The notes beneath the pieces were generated by a model. It was given only the letters and a program-made list of their open reading frames with translations. It searched no databases and was not told where the DNA came from. Below are positions 15,392-25,061 of a DNA stretch of 64,000 nucleotides, piece after piece. Position 1 is the first letter of the stretch. Every line of letters begins with the position of its first letter. Source of the DNA: CAWAXW01 sp963786155 (GTDB lineage: Bacteria; Actinomycetota; CADDZG01; WHSQ01); the NCBI GenBank assembly GCA_963786155.1, contig CAWAXW010000006.1:434001-498000 (forward strand), given 5' to 3'. A program made the position numbers and the translations under genes.

Positions 15392-18300
15392 CTAGGGAGT
15401 CTTCGTACGCTCGATCTCTATGATCACCGAGTAGCACGGCGTGCTGCAGTCGACGTCATTCTCTTTGCCTACCGAGATCATGTTGGTTGCCACGAGCTCA
15501 ACTTGTGGAGGCGGGGGATCGGCCCAGCTACCCCAGGCCGTCCCCAGGAAGTCGGCGGAGCCGAAGGGCCCCCAGTCGCTGCCCCTGAAGGCCACGCGGA
15601 GTGGCTGCCCGGGCAGGAGCGTGACTGTGAACTTCACCAACTGCAGGTTCTTGGTGCATCCACGTGCCTCGTCTCCCTCCAAGTGGAAACAGATCAGCTC
15701 GCCGTCGCGCACCAGCATGAAATCTTCGGTGGTGTCTTGAATGCACCTCTCGTTCTGGGAAGGCCCGCAATTGTGCTCGAAGAGGAGACTTCCACGAGCC
15801 TTATCGTTGACGTATCCGTAAAAGCTCCAATCGCCACTGAGCGCTTCCCGGATGTGCAGTGACTTCAGGGTGACTGTGTACGTGCGCAGGGGGAGCTCCT
15901 CGACCCGCTTCCCACTCCAGAAGACCCAGGCGGTCACCCCGTAGACCATCACGTCTTCCTTGGCCTCGTCATCAAACACTGACCTAGGGAGGGTCACCTC
16001 GTACCCGCGGCCCCCCGGGAGTTTGTCGAATTTGAGACCCAGGTCCGGCCTCCTTGCGTCGTCGGTCACCCCGAGGAACGCACGCTGTTCTACGCGATGT
16101 TCGAGCACTGCGTCTGGACTTGGTTTGGGTGGCGCCATGATTTTGAACTTGTAGTCGCGGTCGTCGACCTGCTGGAACCAGCTTGGGCGACCGGGAACCC
16201 TGGCGTCTTCGCTGCGGATGGCCGGACCCCCGTAACTCGAGGCAAAGACGTCCACCTCGGTAGCAGGGGTCTGGCTGTGCGGCTCGAAGCTGCCGAGTCG
16301 ACCCGAGATAGAGCTGAGGGGCGGCGTGATGCTAAGTCGTGAGAGCGCGCTGTTTCGGTAGGTCACGACCAGTCGGGCCGGGTGGATCTCTGAACGGTGG
16401 CCCCTGTCCTTGTGACCACAATCAAATATGTGATTACCAACTACCCTCACCCGATCGCCTTGCGTCGGCCACGCCCACTCGGGCAAACCCCTCCACATAG
16501 AGCTCCAACGTTCCCACTCCACCTCGATGCGCCCTACTTCGTAGTCATCGGCCGTGTGCCAGTTGCCGGGCGAGGCGAGGAGAGATCGCGAGCTGGGATC
16601 CGGGTACACGAAGAAGTTGAAGTCGGAATTGTTGTGCAGAGCCTGAGTGAATACGTTGATGCTGGCGTCCTCGGCCGCCAAGTGGGCCTGCAAGACTTCG
16701 CCCACCAGGGTCTCCGGTTTCTTGCTCAGCCGCTTCCACCCGAGTATCCGGCCCGGTTCGCAGTCGCGGCTCATAGATTTGCCTTGGCTTTCCGACACTG
16801 TGGCCGGTGGGAGAAGTGTCATGGTGCCCGTTCCCAACAGGGACACGAGATGCGGGCTGTTCAGCGCGTTGTCGGTGATCCGAAGCTTGCCGTTGACGAC
16901 GGTGTCGGTCAGGAAGGCCGGTTTAAAGGTCACTTCGAGTTGGCACTGCCCGCCTGGAGGGATGGGAGAGCCGGTGCAGTCGGCAGCGTTCTTTGGAATG
17001 AAAGGACCAGTCACGACCTCGATGTTTTCGATGCTGAGATCGGCCGTGCCGCGATTAGCGATCGTTAGCACTTGGGGGTCACTTTCGTTGCCGTTGGGCT
17101 GGTTCGCGAAGTCAAGGGCGGCCACGTCCTCTGGTCCTCCCTGCTCACCGTCCAGACTGCTCGGCGAGATGACTATCCAGGGCGCGCACACTGCACCGCC
17201 TCCACCCGCTTGACGCGGTGCGCCGACTGTGTCGGGACACGCGTGAGAGCTCACGTTGTTCTCCCACACGGGATCGAGGTGGAGGTTGTGGTGACCACCG
17301 AAGCCGTTGAGCATCACTGCAGAGAATTCGAGGGCGTCGATGTCCGGTTCCTTGGGCGAGCACACGTACCGAGTGCCCTTCTGTACTCGCTCGAATGGGC
17401 AGAACTCGAACTTCGCCGTGACCGAGTCACCGTCCGCTATGGGTTCGGTGTTCCAACAACGTGCATAGCTGTAGACGTCGAGGCCCACGTTGTAGTAGCA
17501 CTCGAAACCGTTGCTCCCTGTTGCCGCGAGGGCCTGACCACCCGAAAAGAAGTTGAGGCCCGTTCCCAAGACGTTCTCGCCGGCGGGCATGTCATCTGGA
17601 CCGAGGTTGGTCACAGTCAGCTTGTATGTGAACTGCCCGTCCTTGCCGGGCTTACGTGGTTCTGCGATTTGAAGCCTGAGATCGCTGACGGCGAGGGGAC
17701 CGGTAGGGCGGTCGATCAACTCATCGTCCTCTCCACCTCCCGCGCAGTGCGCATATCTATCGGGTATGTCACCTGCGCATGTGTCCGCGCCGTATCCCCC
17801 GCTCAGGGTGTCTTCCCCGGCGCCGCCATCGAGGTGATCGTTCCCTCCGCCGCCCGCAAGCACGTCGTCGCCGTCCTCTCCGAATAGCTGATCGTTGCCC
17901 TCGACTCCCTCGAGCTCATCGTTGCCGGATCCTCCGCGCAAGATGTGATCCCCGATGCTGGCGAAGAGCTTGTCGTCGCCCCCGCTGCCTTGCATCGTGT
18001 TGGACTCGTGCGAGTCCGCCACGTATGTGTAAGTACCCCTTCCAGTGTCCGGACCGCTCGAGCCGTAGAACCTGTTGGCGTCGTCGTTGCCTTTGAATTC
18101 ATCGGGGAAAGCCGAGCCGCCAACCGCCTCGACACTGATCAGGGTGTCGTCGCCGGCTGACGGGGCGGACGGAATCTCTATCTTGTTGGTGAGATCCACT
18201 TTGACCGGGCCGGGGGAGCGGTAATAGAGAGCTGTGTCGAGCCCCGGCCCCCCGTCCCAGATGTCTTCGCCGACGTCGGTGAAGTCCCAGATGAACTTGT

Positions 18301-18805
18301 CGTCGCCTTCGCCCATGCTCAAGGTGTTATCTCTGTCCCCGCCCCCGATCACATCGTCGAACGCTGTCCCCTCGAGGTTCTCGATCCCGAAGAGATCGTC
18401 GTCGAAGTCACCTACCGCCGCGACCCCCCCGGGCGAGCCGTATCGCCCTAGTCGCCCACGGATGGGCTCTTGCCCTTCTGCGTAACTGGCCCAATCATTG
18501 CCCGCGCCACCGTTGATGATGTCGTCACCGTGGCCGGGATCTAGGAAGTCGTCTCCCGCGTCTCCGCAAACGATGTCTGCGCCCTCGCCCGCATTAACTG
18601 TGTCGGCTCCAGCCCCCGCGGAGATGACGTCGGCACCGTTGGTCCCTTGGAGAACATCGGGCCCGTCGGTTCCTTCGATTGTTGCAGACCGTCCTCTGCA
18701 ACTCGCGGCGCCGCTCGCGGGTCGCGCTAAGGGGAGAGCCGCCAGCAGGAGGGCGAACGCAAGCGCCATTGCGTACCTGTGTCGCCTCGGTTGACCTTTT
18801 CCCAT
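15392..18805 (-). CDS. Large secreted protein with hemolysin-type calcium repeats and Ig-like domains
   Basis: An 1137-residue exported protein. After a signal peptide (1-33) come hemolysin-type nonapeptide repeats (GADTVNAGEGAD, GGAGND; about 45-120 and 280-345), which bind Ca2+ in a beta-roll. A DUF11-like domain (SDLRLQIAEP to CPFE, about 370-480) follows. A choice-of-anchor D-like domain comes next (LDFANQPNGNESDPQVLTI to SLLGTG, about 560-660), then roughly 480 residues I cannot assign. There are no catalytic motifs, so adhesion or matrix function is likely. It is downstream of a strong terminator of the 18.9 kb gene, so separately transcribed, and its stop is 2 bases from the response-regulator stop. 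Confidence 0.75.
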   Translation of the reverse strand: MGKGQPRRHRYAMALAFALLLAALPLARPASGAASCRGRSATIEGTDGPDVLQGTNGADVISAGAGADTVNAGEGADIVCGDAGDDFLDPGHGDDIINGGAGNDWASYAEGQEPIRGRLGRYGSPGGVAAVGDFDDDLFGIENLEGTAFDDVIGGGDRDNTLSMGEGDDKFIWDFTDVGEDIWDGGPGLDTALYYRSPGPVKVDLTNKIEIPSAPSAGDDTLISVEAVGGSAFPDEFKGNDDANRFYGSSGPDTGRGTYTYVADSHESNTMQGSGGDDKLFASIGDHILRGGSGNDELEGVEGNDQLFGEDGDDVLAGGGGNDHLDGGAGEDTLSGGYGADTCAGDIPDRYAHCAGGGEDDELIDRPTGPLAVSDLRLQIAEPRKPGKDGQFTYKLTVTNLGPDDMPAGENVLGTGLNFFSGGQALAATGSNGFECYYNVGLDVYSYARCWNTEPIADGDSVTAKFEFCPFERVQKGTRYVCSPKEPDIDALEFSAVMLNGFGGHHNLHLDPVWENNVSSHACPDTVGAPRQAGGGGAVCAPWIVISPSSLDGEQGGPEDVAALDFANQPNGNESDPQVLTIANRGTADLSIENIEVVTGPFIPKNAADCTGSPIPPGGQCQLEVTFKPAFLTDTVVNGKLRITDNALNSPHLVSLLGTGTMTLLPPATVSESQGKSMSRDCEPGRILGWKRLSKKPETLVGEVLQAHLAAEDASINVFTQALHNNSDFNFFVYPDPSSRSLLASPGNWHTADDYEVGRIEVEWERWSSMWRGLPEWAWPTQGDRVRVVGNHIFDCGHKDRGHRSEIHPARLVVTYRNSALSRLSITPPLSSISGRLGSFEPHSQTPATEVDVFASSYGGPAIRSEDARVPGRPSWFQQVDDRDYKFKIMAPPKPSPDAVLEHRVEQRAFLGVTDDARRPDLGLKFDKLPGGRGYEVTLPRSVFDDEAKEDVMVYGVTAWVFWSGKRVEELPLRTYTVTLKSLHIREALSGDWSFYGYVNDKARGSLLFEHNCGPSQNERCIQDTTEDFMLVRDGELICFHLEGDEARGCTKNLQLVKFTVTLLPGQPLRVAFRGSDWGPFGSADFLGTAWGSWADPPPPQVELVATNMISVGKENDVDCSTPCYSVIIEIERTKTP

Positions 18806-18870
18806 CTGACCTGCTCCCTCGCATCATCATCAAAGACTGAGAGGGAAGAGGGGACAAGGCCCTTGCGTCC

Positions 18871-18902
18871 AAGAAAAAGGGCCGGTGCTGTGCACCGGCC
18901 CT
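18871..18902 (-). terminator. Strong rho-independent terminator
   Basis: An 11-bp GC-rich stem (18878-18888 with 18892-18902) with a three-base loop, followed on the minus strand by TTTTTCTTGG. It ends the transcript of the 18922-19584 gene. Confidence 0.85.
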
Positions 18903-18921
18903 AAGTCATGAACTGATCGTT

Positions 18922-19584
18922 CTACTCCGGAGGCGCCTCGTCCGGCTTGGGCTCGGTGGTGCCTTCGCCCAGCCAGACCTTCACTTCGAACTCGCCACCT
19001 TCGCCTAGCCAGTTCTGGACATCGATCGTGTAGCCGCCGCAGTCCGGGGTGATGACGCCGACGACCTTCTCTGAGCTCGCAGTCGATTCTCCGGCGTGGT
19101 TGGTCGACGTGTTGCTCGGATTGATACCGAACACGGGGTCCTCGAAATTAGCTTCGATGGCTGGGTTGAAACCGTGTGAGGAGGCGGCCTCAACGCCGCT
19201 CGGCCACCGCAGCCAGAGGTCGTAGTCACGCCTCTCCGGGAACTCGACCAGTACGTAAAGCCCGGCCGTTGGGTTGGCGGAATCAACCTGAACATTGAAG
19301 ACGGCCTGAGTCGCGCCCAAGAAGGCGGCCTCGTCCGCGCCGATGCCCTGGCTGATGTCGCCGATCGACTCGCCGAGCTCGATCTTCTGGACGACCGGCG
19401 CTGCCTCTGTGGCTGTGTCGGTCAGGACGACGGTCGGGGCAGCTGCCCCCAGCTCGCCCGGTACGTAGGCCGCGCAGGCTGCGGGCGGCTTCTTCTTTTT
19501 CTTCTTGGCGGCCGCCGGCGGAGCGGCGAACGCTCCTGCGACGAGGCCCACCGCGATAACGGTGGCAAGCGTCTTCTTCAGCAT
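18922..19584 (-). CDS. Secreted protein of unknown function
   Basis: A 220-residue exported protein with signal peptide (1-25, AAPPAAA), a run of six lysines directly after it, and a beta-rich acidic body (VLVEFPERRDYDLWLRWPSG). The body resembles pre-peptidase C-terminal-type domains, but too loosely to name. It ends in a Pro/Glu/Lys tail. The start ATG 19584 has AGGAGGG. It is divergent from secA, sharing a 127-base promoter region. Confidence 0.65.
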   Translation of the reverse strand: MLKKTLATVIAVGLVAGAFAAPPAAAKKKKKKPPAACAAYVPGELGAAAPTVVLTDTATEAAPVVQKIELGESIGDISQGIGADEAAFLGATQAVFNVQVDSANPTAGLYVLVEFPERRDYDLWLRWPSGVEAASSHGFNPAIEANFEDPVFGINPSNTSTNHAGESTASSEKVVGVITPDCGGYTIDVQNWLGEGGEFEVKVWLGEGTTEPKPDEAPPE

Positions 19585-19711
19585 GATTTAGCCCTCCTGG
19601 CGGTTGGGCCGGGTCCCCTGTTCGCCCGATCCCGATATCTGAGGATTCGCCCCAAGCCTCGCCGCTCCTGCCCGTTGGCTAGGGCTCCCGCCGTGGGATG
19701 ATTGACCGCCT

Positions 19712-22447
19712 ATGCCGATCCTGAAGAAGCTCCTCACCGCCGGCGAGGGCAGGAAGATGAAGGCGCTCGAGGCGGTCGTTCCGATCGTCAACTCGCTCGA
19801 GGACGAGCTCCGGGCCCTCTCGGACGAAGAACTACGGGCCAGGACGGCCGATTTCAAGCAGGCCGTCGCCAACGGGCAATCGCTGGACGAGATCCTGCCC
19901 GACGCCTATGCCGTGACCCGGGAGGCGGGCCGCCGAGTGCTCGGCCAGCGGCACTTCGACGCCCAGATCATGGGCGGCACGGCCCTCCATTACGGCTGGA
20001 TCGCCGAGATGAAGACCGGTGAGGGCAAGACCCTTACGGCCACGCTTCCCCTCTACCTGAACGCCCTCGAGGGCAAGGGAGCCCACCTCGTCACCGTCAA
20101 CGACTACCTCGTCAAGAGAGACTCGGAGTGGATGGGCCAGATCTACCGGTTCCTCGGATTGACGACCGGGATGATCCAGGCCCAGATGAGCCCATTCGAC
20201 CGCAAACCGGCTTACCAGGCCGACATCACCTACGGCACGAACAACGAGTTCGGGTTCGACTATCTGCGCGACAACATGGTCACCGAGCACGATCGACTCG
20301 CACAGCGAGGGCACCACTTCGCCATAGTCGACGAGGTCGACTCAATCCTCGTCGACGAGGCCCGGACGCCGCTGATCATCTCGGGAGCGCTGCAGGAGTC
20401 GGCCAAGCTCTACCGCGACTTCGCCCGGATCGCTCCACGGCTTCAGCCCGACATCCACTACGAGGTCGACGAGAAGAAGCGGACGACGGCGATCACCGAA
20501 GAGGGCATCAGCCGGGTCGAGGAGATCCTCGGGGTCGACAACCTCTACGACCACGTGAACGTGGACCTCGTGCACCAACTCGAGATCGCCCTCAAAGCCA
20601 AAGAGCTCTACAAGAAGGACGTCGAATACGTCGTGCAGCACGGCGAAGTCAAGATCGTCGACGAGTTCACCGGGCGGATCCTGCCCGGTCGTCGCTACTC
20701 GGAGGGCCTCCACCAGGCCATCGAGGCGAAAGAGAACGTACACATCAAAGAAGAGAACCAAACCCTCGCGACGATCACGCTCCAGAACTACTTCCGCATG
20801 TACGAGAAGCTCGCCGGCATGACGGGTACGGCCCGCACGGAAGCCGCCGAGTTCAGCCACATCTACAAGTTGGACGTATCCGAGATCCCGACGAACAAGC
20901 CCATGATCCGCGTCGACCAGCAGGACCTCATCTACAAGAGCGCCGACGCGAAGTGGAACGCGGTGGCAGACGACCTTGCCGAACGATACGAGAAGGGTCA
21001 GCCGGTACTGATCGGCACCGTATCCATCGAGAAGTCGGAGCACCTGTCGCGCGTCCTGTCCAAGCGCGGCATCCCACACGTCGTCCTCAACGCGAAGCAC
21101 CACGAGAAAGAGGCCGGCATCGTCGCGCAGGCGGGCAGGCTGCAGGCGATCACGGTCGCCACCAACATGGCCGGTCGAGGGGTCGACATCCTCCTCGGCG
21201 GCAACCACGAGGAGATGGCCCGTCAGGAGATGACGGCGGCGGGTTGGGACAATGACGCGTATCTGCTCGACGAGTACTCGGACGAGGAGAGGGCGAACTA
21301 CGAAGCCGAGTTCGAGCCGATGTTGGAGAAGTTCAAGGAGCAGACCGAGGGCGAGAAGGTCGAAGTCATCGAACGCGGCGGGCTCTACGTGCTCGGTACC
21401 GAACGACATGACTCCCGTCGCATCGACAACCAGTTGCGTGGCCGCTCCGGACGACAGGGCGACCCAGGTGAGTCTCGCTTCTACCTGAGCCTCGAAGACG
21501 ACCTCATGCGTCTGTTCGCGAGCGACCGGATCGCTTCGATGATGGAACGCCTTCGCATCCCCGACGACGTGCCGATCGAAGCCAAGATGGTTTCGAAGGC
21601 GATCGAGCGCGCGCAGACCTCGGTCGAGTCCATGAACTTCGAGATCCGCAAGAACGTCCTGAAATACGACGAGGTCATGGACAAGCAGCGCAAGATCATC
21701 TATTCGGAGCGCCGCAAGATCCTCGAGGGGGAGGACTTTCATGATCAGGCGCTCGAGCTTGTCGCCGACGTGGTCGAGTCCGCGGTCAACGAGTATGCGA
21801 ATGACGAGGTGCATCCCGAGGAGTGGGAGTGGGAGCAGTTGTTCGCGCGCATGCGCGAGACTCTATCCCTCGCGACTCAAGATGGACGATTTCGATATCG
21901 AGAATTCAACCCAGGCCGACGTCGTCGAGAGGTACCTCAACGAGTCGCTCGAGTTCTATGCCCACCGCGAGAAGGAGATGGGCTCCGACCAGATCCGTCA
22001 GATCGAGCGACTGGTGTTGCTCAACGTCATCGACAACCGGTGGCGCGAGCACCTTTACGAGATGGATTACCTGCAGGAGGGCATCGGGCTGAGGGCGATG
22101 GCCCAGAAGGACCCGCTCGTCGAATACCAGCGCGAGGGCTATGACATGTTCCTGGGGATGCAGGACACGATCAAAGAGGACTTCGCCCGCTACATGTTCC
22201 ACGTCGAGACCGTCCGCCAGGATCAACGCGCGCCCCCCAGCGGATGCGTCAGGAGCGCAGGCAGATCCCGATGGCCGCGCCGACCCAGTCGGGTGGCGGC
22301 GGTGGTCCGCAAGAAGAAGAAGAGCCCGACGAGCTGGTGATCACGCAGGCCCGCAGCGAGAAGATCCCGCGCAACGCCCCCTGCCCTTGCGGGAGCGGCA
22401 AGAAGTACAAGATGTGCCACGGCCGCCCCGGCGCCGCCGCGCTTTAG
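19712..22447 (+). CDS. secA: Protein translocase ATPase SecA, two frame breaks
   Basis: SecA, the motor of Sec protein export. The first frame carries the N-terminal helicase part: Walker A MKTGEGKTL (about residue 105), VDEVDSILVDEARTPL, the preprotein cross-linking region, and GRGVDILLGGNH and RQGDPGESRFYLS of motor 2. It leaves frame near 21865-21880. The helical wing and scaffold continue one frame over (MDDFDIENSTQADVV to ETVRQDQRAP). A second break near 22230 falls in a run of six C. Reading seven C restores the third segment, which ends with the zinc-binding CPCGSGKKYKMCHG. Correcting both gives 911 residues, the normal length. The gene is essential, so sequencing indels are the likely cause. 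Confidence 0.9.
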
Positions 22448-22600
22448 AGGAACGCTCGACAGTGACGACCGAAAGGCCCCGATAGGGGGCTGCAGGGAGT
22501 CAGTCGAGTGTTGCTCTAGAAAACCCTCGAACCCGTCACTTTCGCCTCATCACCCCCCCCAATCCGGACATCTTGTTTGAGATCGCGATTCCTCGGGTAG

Positions 22601-22640
22601 TCGAACGCTGTACGTAGTTGAACGACCACATAGCGTTCGA
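22601..22640. promoter_or_regulatory. Inverted repeat with extra half-site before the LPFTG-protein gene
   Basis: TCGAACGCT (22601-22609) and AGCGTTCGA (22632-22640) are perfect complements 22 bases apart. A third related heptamer, TTGAACG, lies between them. The site sits five bases before the AAGGAGG of the next gene, so it could be an operator or a translation-affecting hairpin. Confidence 0.4.
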
Positions 22641-22657
22641 ATCGAAGGAGGAACCAC

Positions 22658-23680
22658 ATGGCACGGAGGATCACGATCTCGGCCGGACTGCTGTCGACAC
22701 TCGCTTTGGCTCTGGTCCTGGCGATGTTTTTGCTTGCCGTCCCGGCGGCGGCTCACCACAAGGAGGGCCACGACAAGGGCGGAGGTTCCGAGCAGACCGA
22801 GGACTCGGGTACGTCCGAGGGTAAGGACAAGGGAGACAAGGACGGGGATGCGGACGACGACCCCGACACCGAGTACACCGAGGACAACGACACCAACGAC
22901 GGGGGCACTCCCAACAACCAGCCCGACGAGGGCGACAACGAGCACCCCTCTGGGAAAGACAAATCGGAGGAGAAGGGGAACTCCGGCAACCAGGGGAACT
23001 CCGAATCCGACCCCGATGACAACGGCAAAGGCCCGGATCGAAGCAACGGGGGCCCCGACAAACCGAACGGTTCCGGTGGCGATGACCTCGCCGACCAGGA
23101 CGGCAACAATGGCTGTGGCAACGACGACGACTTCGAGGACGACAACGAGGGCTGGTGTGGAAACAAGCCCGAGAAGCCGGAGAAAGTCAAAGAGCACGAG
23201 TCCAAAGAGCAGGAGCAGCTCTGCCCGCATGCCGACACCATGGCCGAGCGCGAGGATTGCAAGAAGGAGCTGGCGGTCGACGTTCTTGCGGATTCGTCCG
23301 GGTGCCCGATGTTCATGCCCTTCCTCGCAGGCTGCGATCGGAGTGACGACATCCCTGCGGTCGGCGGATTGCATTGTGCCGATGGTTCGATGACCGACGG
23401 CAATCTTTGTGTCGTGCTGAGCGGCCAGGCGTGGGCGGGCTCTGAGGCCGAAGGAGACAAGCTTGCGGCAGCACCGAACTCGCAGAATGACGTGCAAGGC
23501 GGCACCGATGCTCGAGTGTTGGGTGAGCAGATCACGCGCGGTGCCCCAGACGACGTTGCGGCCGATACGACCGGCGCGGCCCTTCCTTTCACCGGAGCGG
23601 GCGTGACGTTCATCGCCATCGTCGGCCTCGCTTTGATCCTTGCCGGATTGTGGTTCAGCCGATCGCGTAGTCGCATCTAG
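22658..23680 (+). CDS. LPxTG wall-anchored protein with long acidic linker
   Basis: A 340-residue surface protein. It has a signal peptide (1-32, ending AAAHH), then about 140 residues of Asp/Gly/Asn/Lys-rich low complexity with repeated DKGDKDGDADDD-like acidic stretches. A Cys-containing region follows (CPHADTMAEREDCKKE, CPMFMPFLAGCDR). The end is a sorting signal: LPFTG (about 309-313), a hydrophobic helix and the basic RSRSRI. A sortase would link it to peptidoglycan. The start has AAGGAGG at 22646-22652. The acidic linker may bind cations. No enzymatic domain is seen. Confidence 0.8.
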   Translation: MARRITISAGLLSTLALALVLAMFLLAVPAAAHHKEGHDKGGGSEQTEDSGTSEGKDKGDKDGDADDDPDTEYTEDNDTNDGGTPNNQPDEGDNEHPSGKDKSEEKGNSGNQGNSESDPDDNGKGPDRSNGGPDKPNGSGGDDLADQDGNNGCGNDDDFEDDNEGWCGNKPEKPEKVKEHESKEQEQLCPHADTMAEREDCKKELAVDVLADSSGCPMFMPFLAGCDRSDDIPAVGGLHCADGSMTDGNLCVVLSGQAWAGSEAEGDKLAAAPNSQNDVQGGTDARVLGEQITRGAPDDVAADTTGAALPFTGAGVTFIAIVGLALILAGLWFSRSRSRI

Positions 23681-23696
23681 CGCGAGGGAAACGAAG

Positions 23697-23724
23697 GCCG
23701 AGGGGGCCCCATTGGGGCCCTCTT
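23697..23724 (+). terminator. Hairpin after the LPFTG gene
   Basis: A GAGGGGGCCCC / GGGGCCCTC stem with an ATT loop and a bulge, followed by TTG, 20 bases past the stop. It is a probable terminator with a weak T-run. Confidence 0.5.
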
Positions 23725-23861
23725 GCGCGTCCTAGCTTGACACCCTTGTCCTGAAAGCGCCTACTTGTACAACTGGTTCCAAAAGTAGCCAGAGCCGACG
23801 CCTACCTGCCTTTCTGTGTTGGGGACTCAGATGGGGGCCGACCCTGCGGAAAGGCACGCGG

Positions 23862-25040
23862 ATGGCAAAGCTCATCTCGGCTCTCTTAACGTTGGCACTT
23901 CTGGGGCTCACCCCCGCGTCGAATGCGACCTTTCCGGGCACGGTCGGCAAGATCGCCTTCTACGCCGGTGCGGGTGATATCGCGACCGTCGATGCCGACG
24001 GCTCGGACCTCGCGATCATCGACAACAGACAGCTCGTGGGCGACGCCCCGGCATGGTCGCCAGACGGCAGCATGTTCGCTGCGCGGAGCGGACAGGGAGA
24101 TTTCTCGGCCATCTGGGTGATGAACGCGAACGGCACCTCCGCACGCCAAGTGTCGACGAGGCAACCCGGCGAATCCGTGGGCGACGACCAGCCCGCGTGG
24201 TCGCCTGATGGTTCCAAGATCGTCTTCCGGCGGGTCCTGTCATCACCGACGTCCTACGAGCTTTTCGTCGTGAACCTAGATGGAACCGGCCTCACGAACC
24301 TGACCAACACACCCGGCTTCTCCATGGATGAAGGGGATCCCGCGTGGTCGCCGGACGGATCGAAGATCGCCTTCGCTGCGGAGGGTGAGATCTGGGTGAT
24401 GAATGCCGACGGTTCGGGCGTCCTCAGGCTCACATCGGACGGCGGACTAGCGGATGGCGAACCATCGTGGTCCCCGGACGGGTCTCGGATCATTTGGGCC
24501 CTGGGAGGCGACCAGGGCGGCATCTGGACCATGGCCCCCGACGGGACCGGAAAGGTCGAGCTCCGCCATAACTGCGCTGCGTGTGAGTTGTGGGATGCCT
24601 CGTTCTCCCCGGATGGAACCCAGATCGCATTCATCGAGGACACGCCTAACGACGGTGCTTTGCAGGAGCAACTGTGGATGATGAACGCAGATGGCAGTGG
24701 TCAGACGATCATCCTCGACGAGATCGGGATCGAGTTCGACTGGGGGGTTGCATGCACGCAGAACTGCACCCTTCCACCCCAGTGCGAGAAGAGTGCGACC
24801 GCGATCTGCGGTGGGAGCACCGACGATCAGATAGCGGGGACTTCCGGCAACGACGTCATCTTCGCGTTCGCGGGCAACGACAAGCTCAAAGGCGGGGCGG
24901 GGAACGATCGGCTCGTCGGGGGGCCGGGGAAGGACGTGCTCAACGGTGGTCCCGGTCGCGATAAGTGCGAGATATCCAAGACGAAGGGCAAGGACAAGGT
25001 CAAATCCTGCGAGATCGTGGTTAAACGCAACAACATGTAG
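23862..25040 (+). CDS. Secreted TolB-like beta-propeller with C-terminal calcium-binding repeats
   Basis: A 392-residue exported protein with a signal peptide (1-23). Repeated blades of the form PAWSPDGSKIVF / LFVVNLDGTGLTNLT follow (about 40-300): WD40-like PD40 repeats of the TolB propeller. A C-terminal tail (about 312-370) has hemolysin-type repeats (GTSGNDVI, GGAGNDRLVGGPGKDVLNGG) that would bind Ca2+. A related propeller is encoded at 38.5 kb with a different tail. Function unknown; extracellular binding protein inferred. ATG 23862 follows a GGAAAGG. Confidence 0.82.
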   Translation: MAKLISALLTLALLGLTPASNATFPGTVGKIAFYAGAGDIATVDADGSDLAIIDNRQLVGDAPAWSPDGSMFAARSGQGDFSAIWVMNANGTSARQVSTRQPGESVGDDQPAWSPDGSKIVFRRVLSSPTSYELFVVNLDGTGLTNLTNTPGFSMDEGDPAWSPDGSKIAFAAEGEIWVMNADGSGVLRLTSDGGLADGEPSWSPDGSRIIWALGGDQGGIWTMAPDGTGKVELRHNCAACELWDASFSPDGTQIAFIEDTPNDGALQEQLWMMNADGSGQTIILDEIGIEFDWGVACTQNCTLPPQCEKSATAICGGSTDDQIAGTSGNDVIFAFAGNDKLKGGAGNDRLVGGPGKDVLNGGPGRDKCEISKTKGKDKVKSCEIVVKRNNM

Positions 25041-25061
25041 TCCGCCGCTACGCTGCGCCTC

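Noticed and set aside
21741..22340. Separate gene in the frame covering the SecA scaffold
   Set aside because: It is the displaced middle part of secA, with no own start or ribosome site.
22460..22500. Terminator directly after secA
   Set aside because: GGCCCC/GGGGGC pairing is short and no T-run follows; too weak to list.
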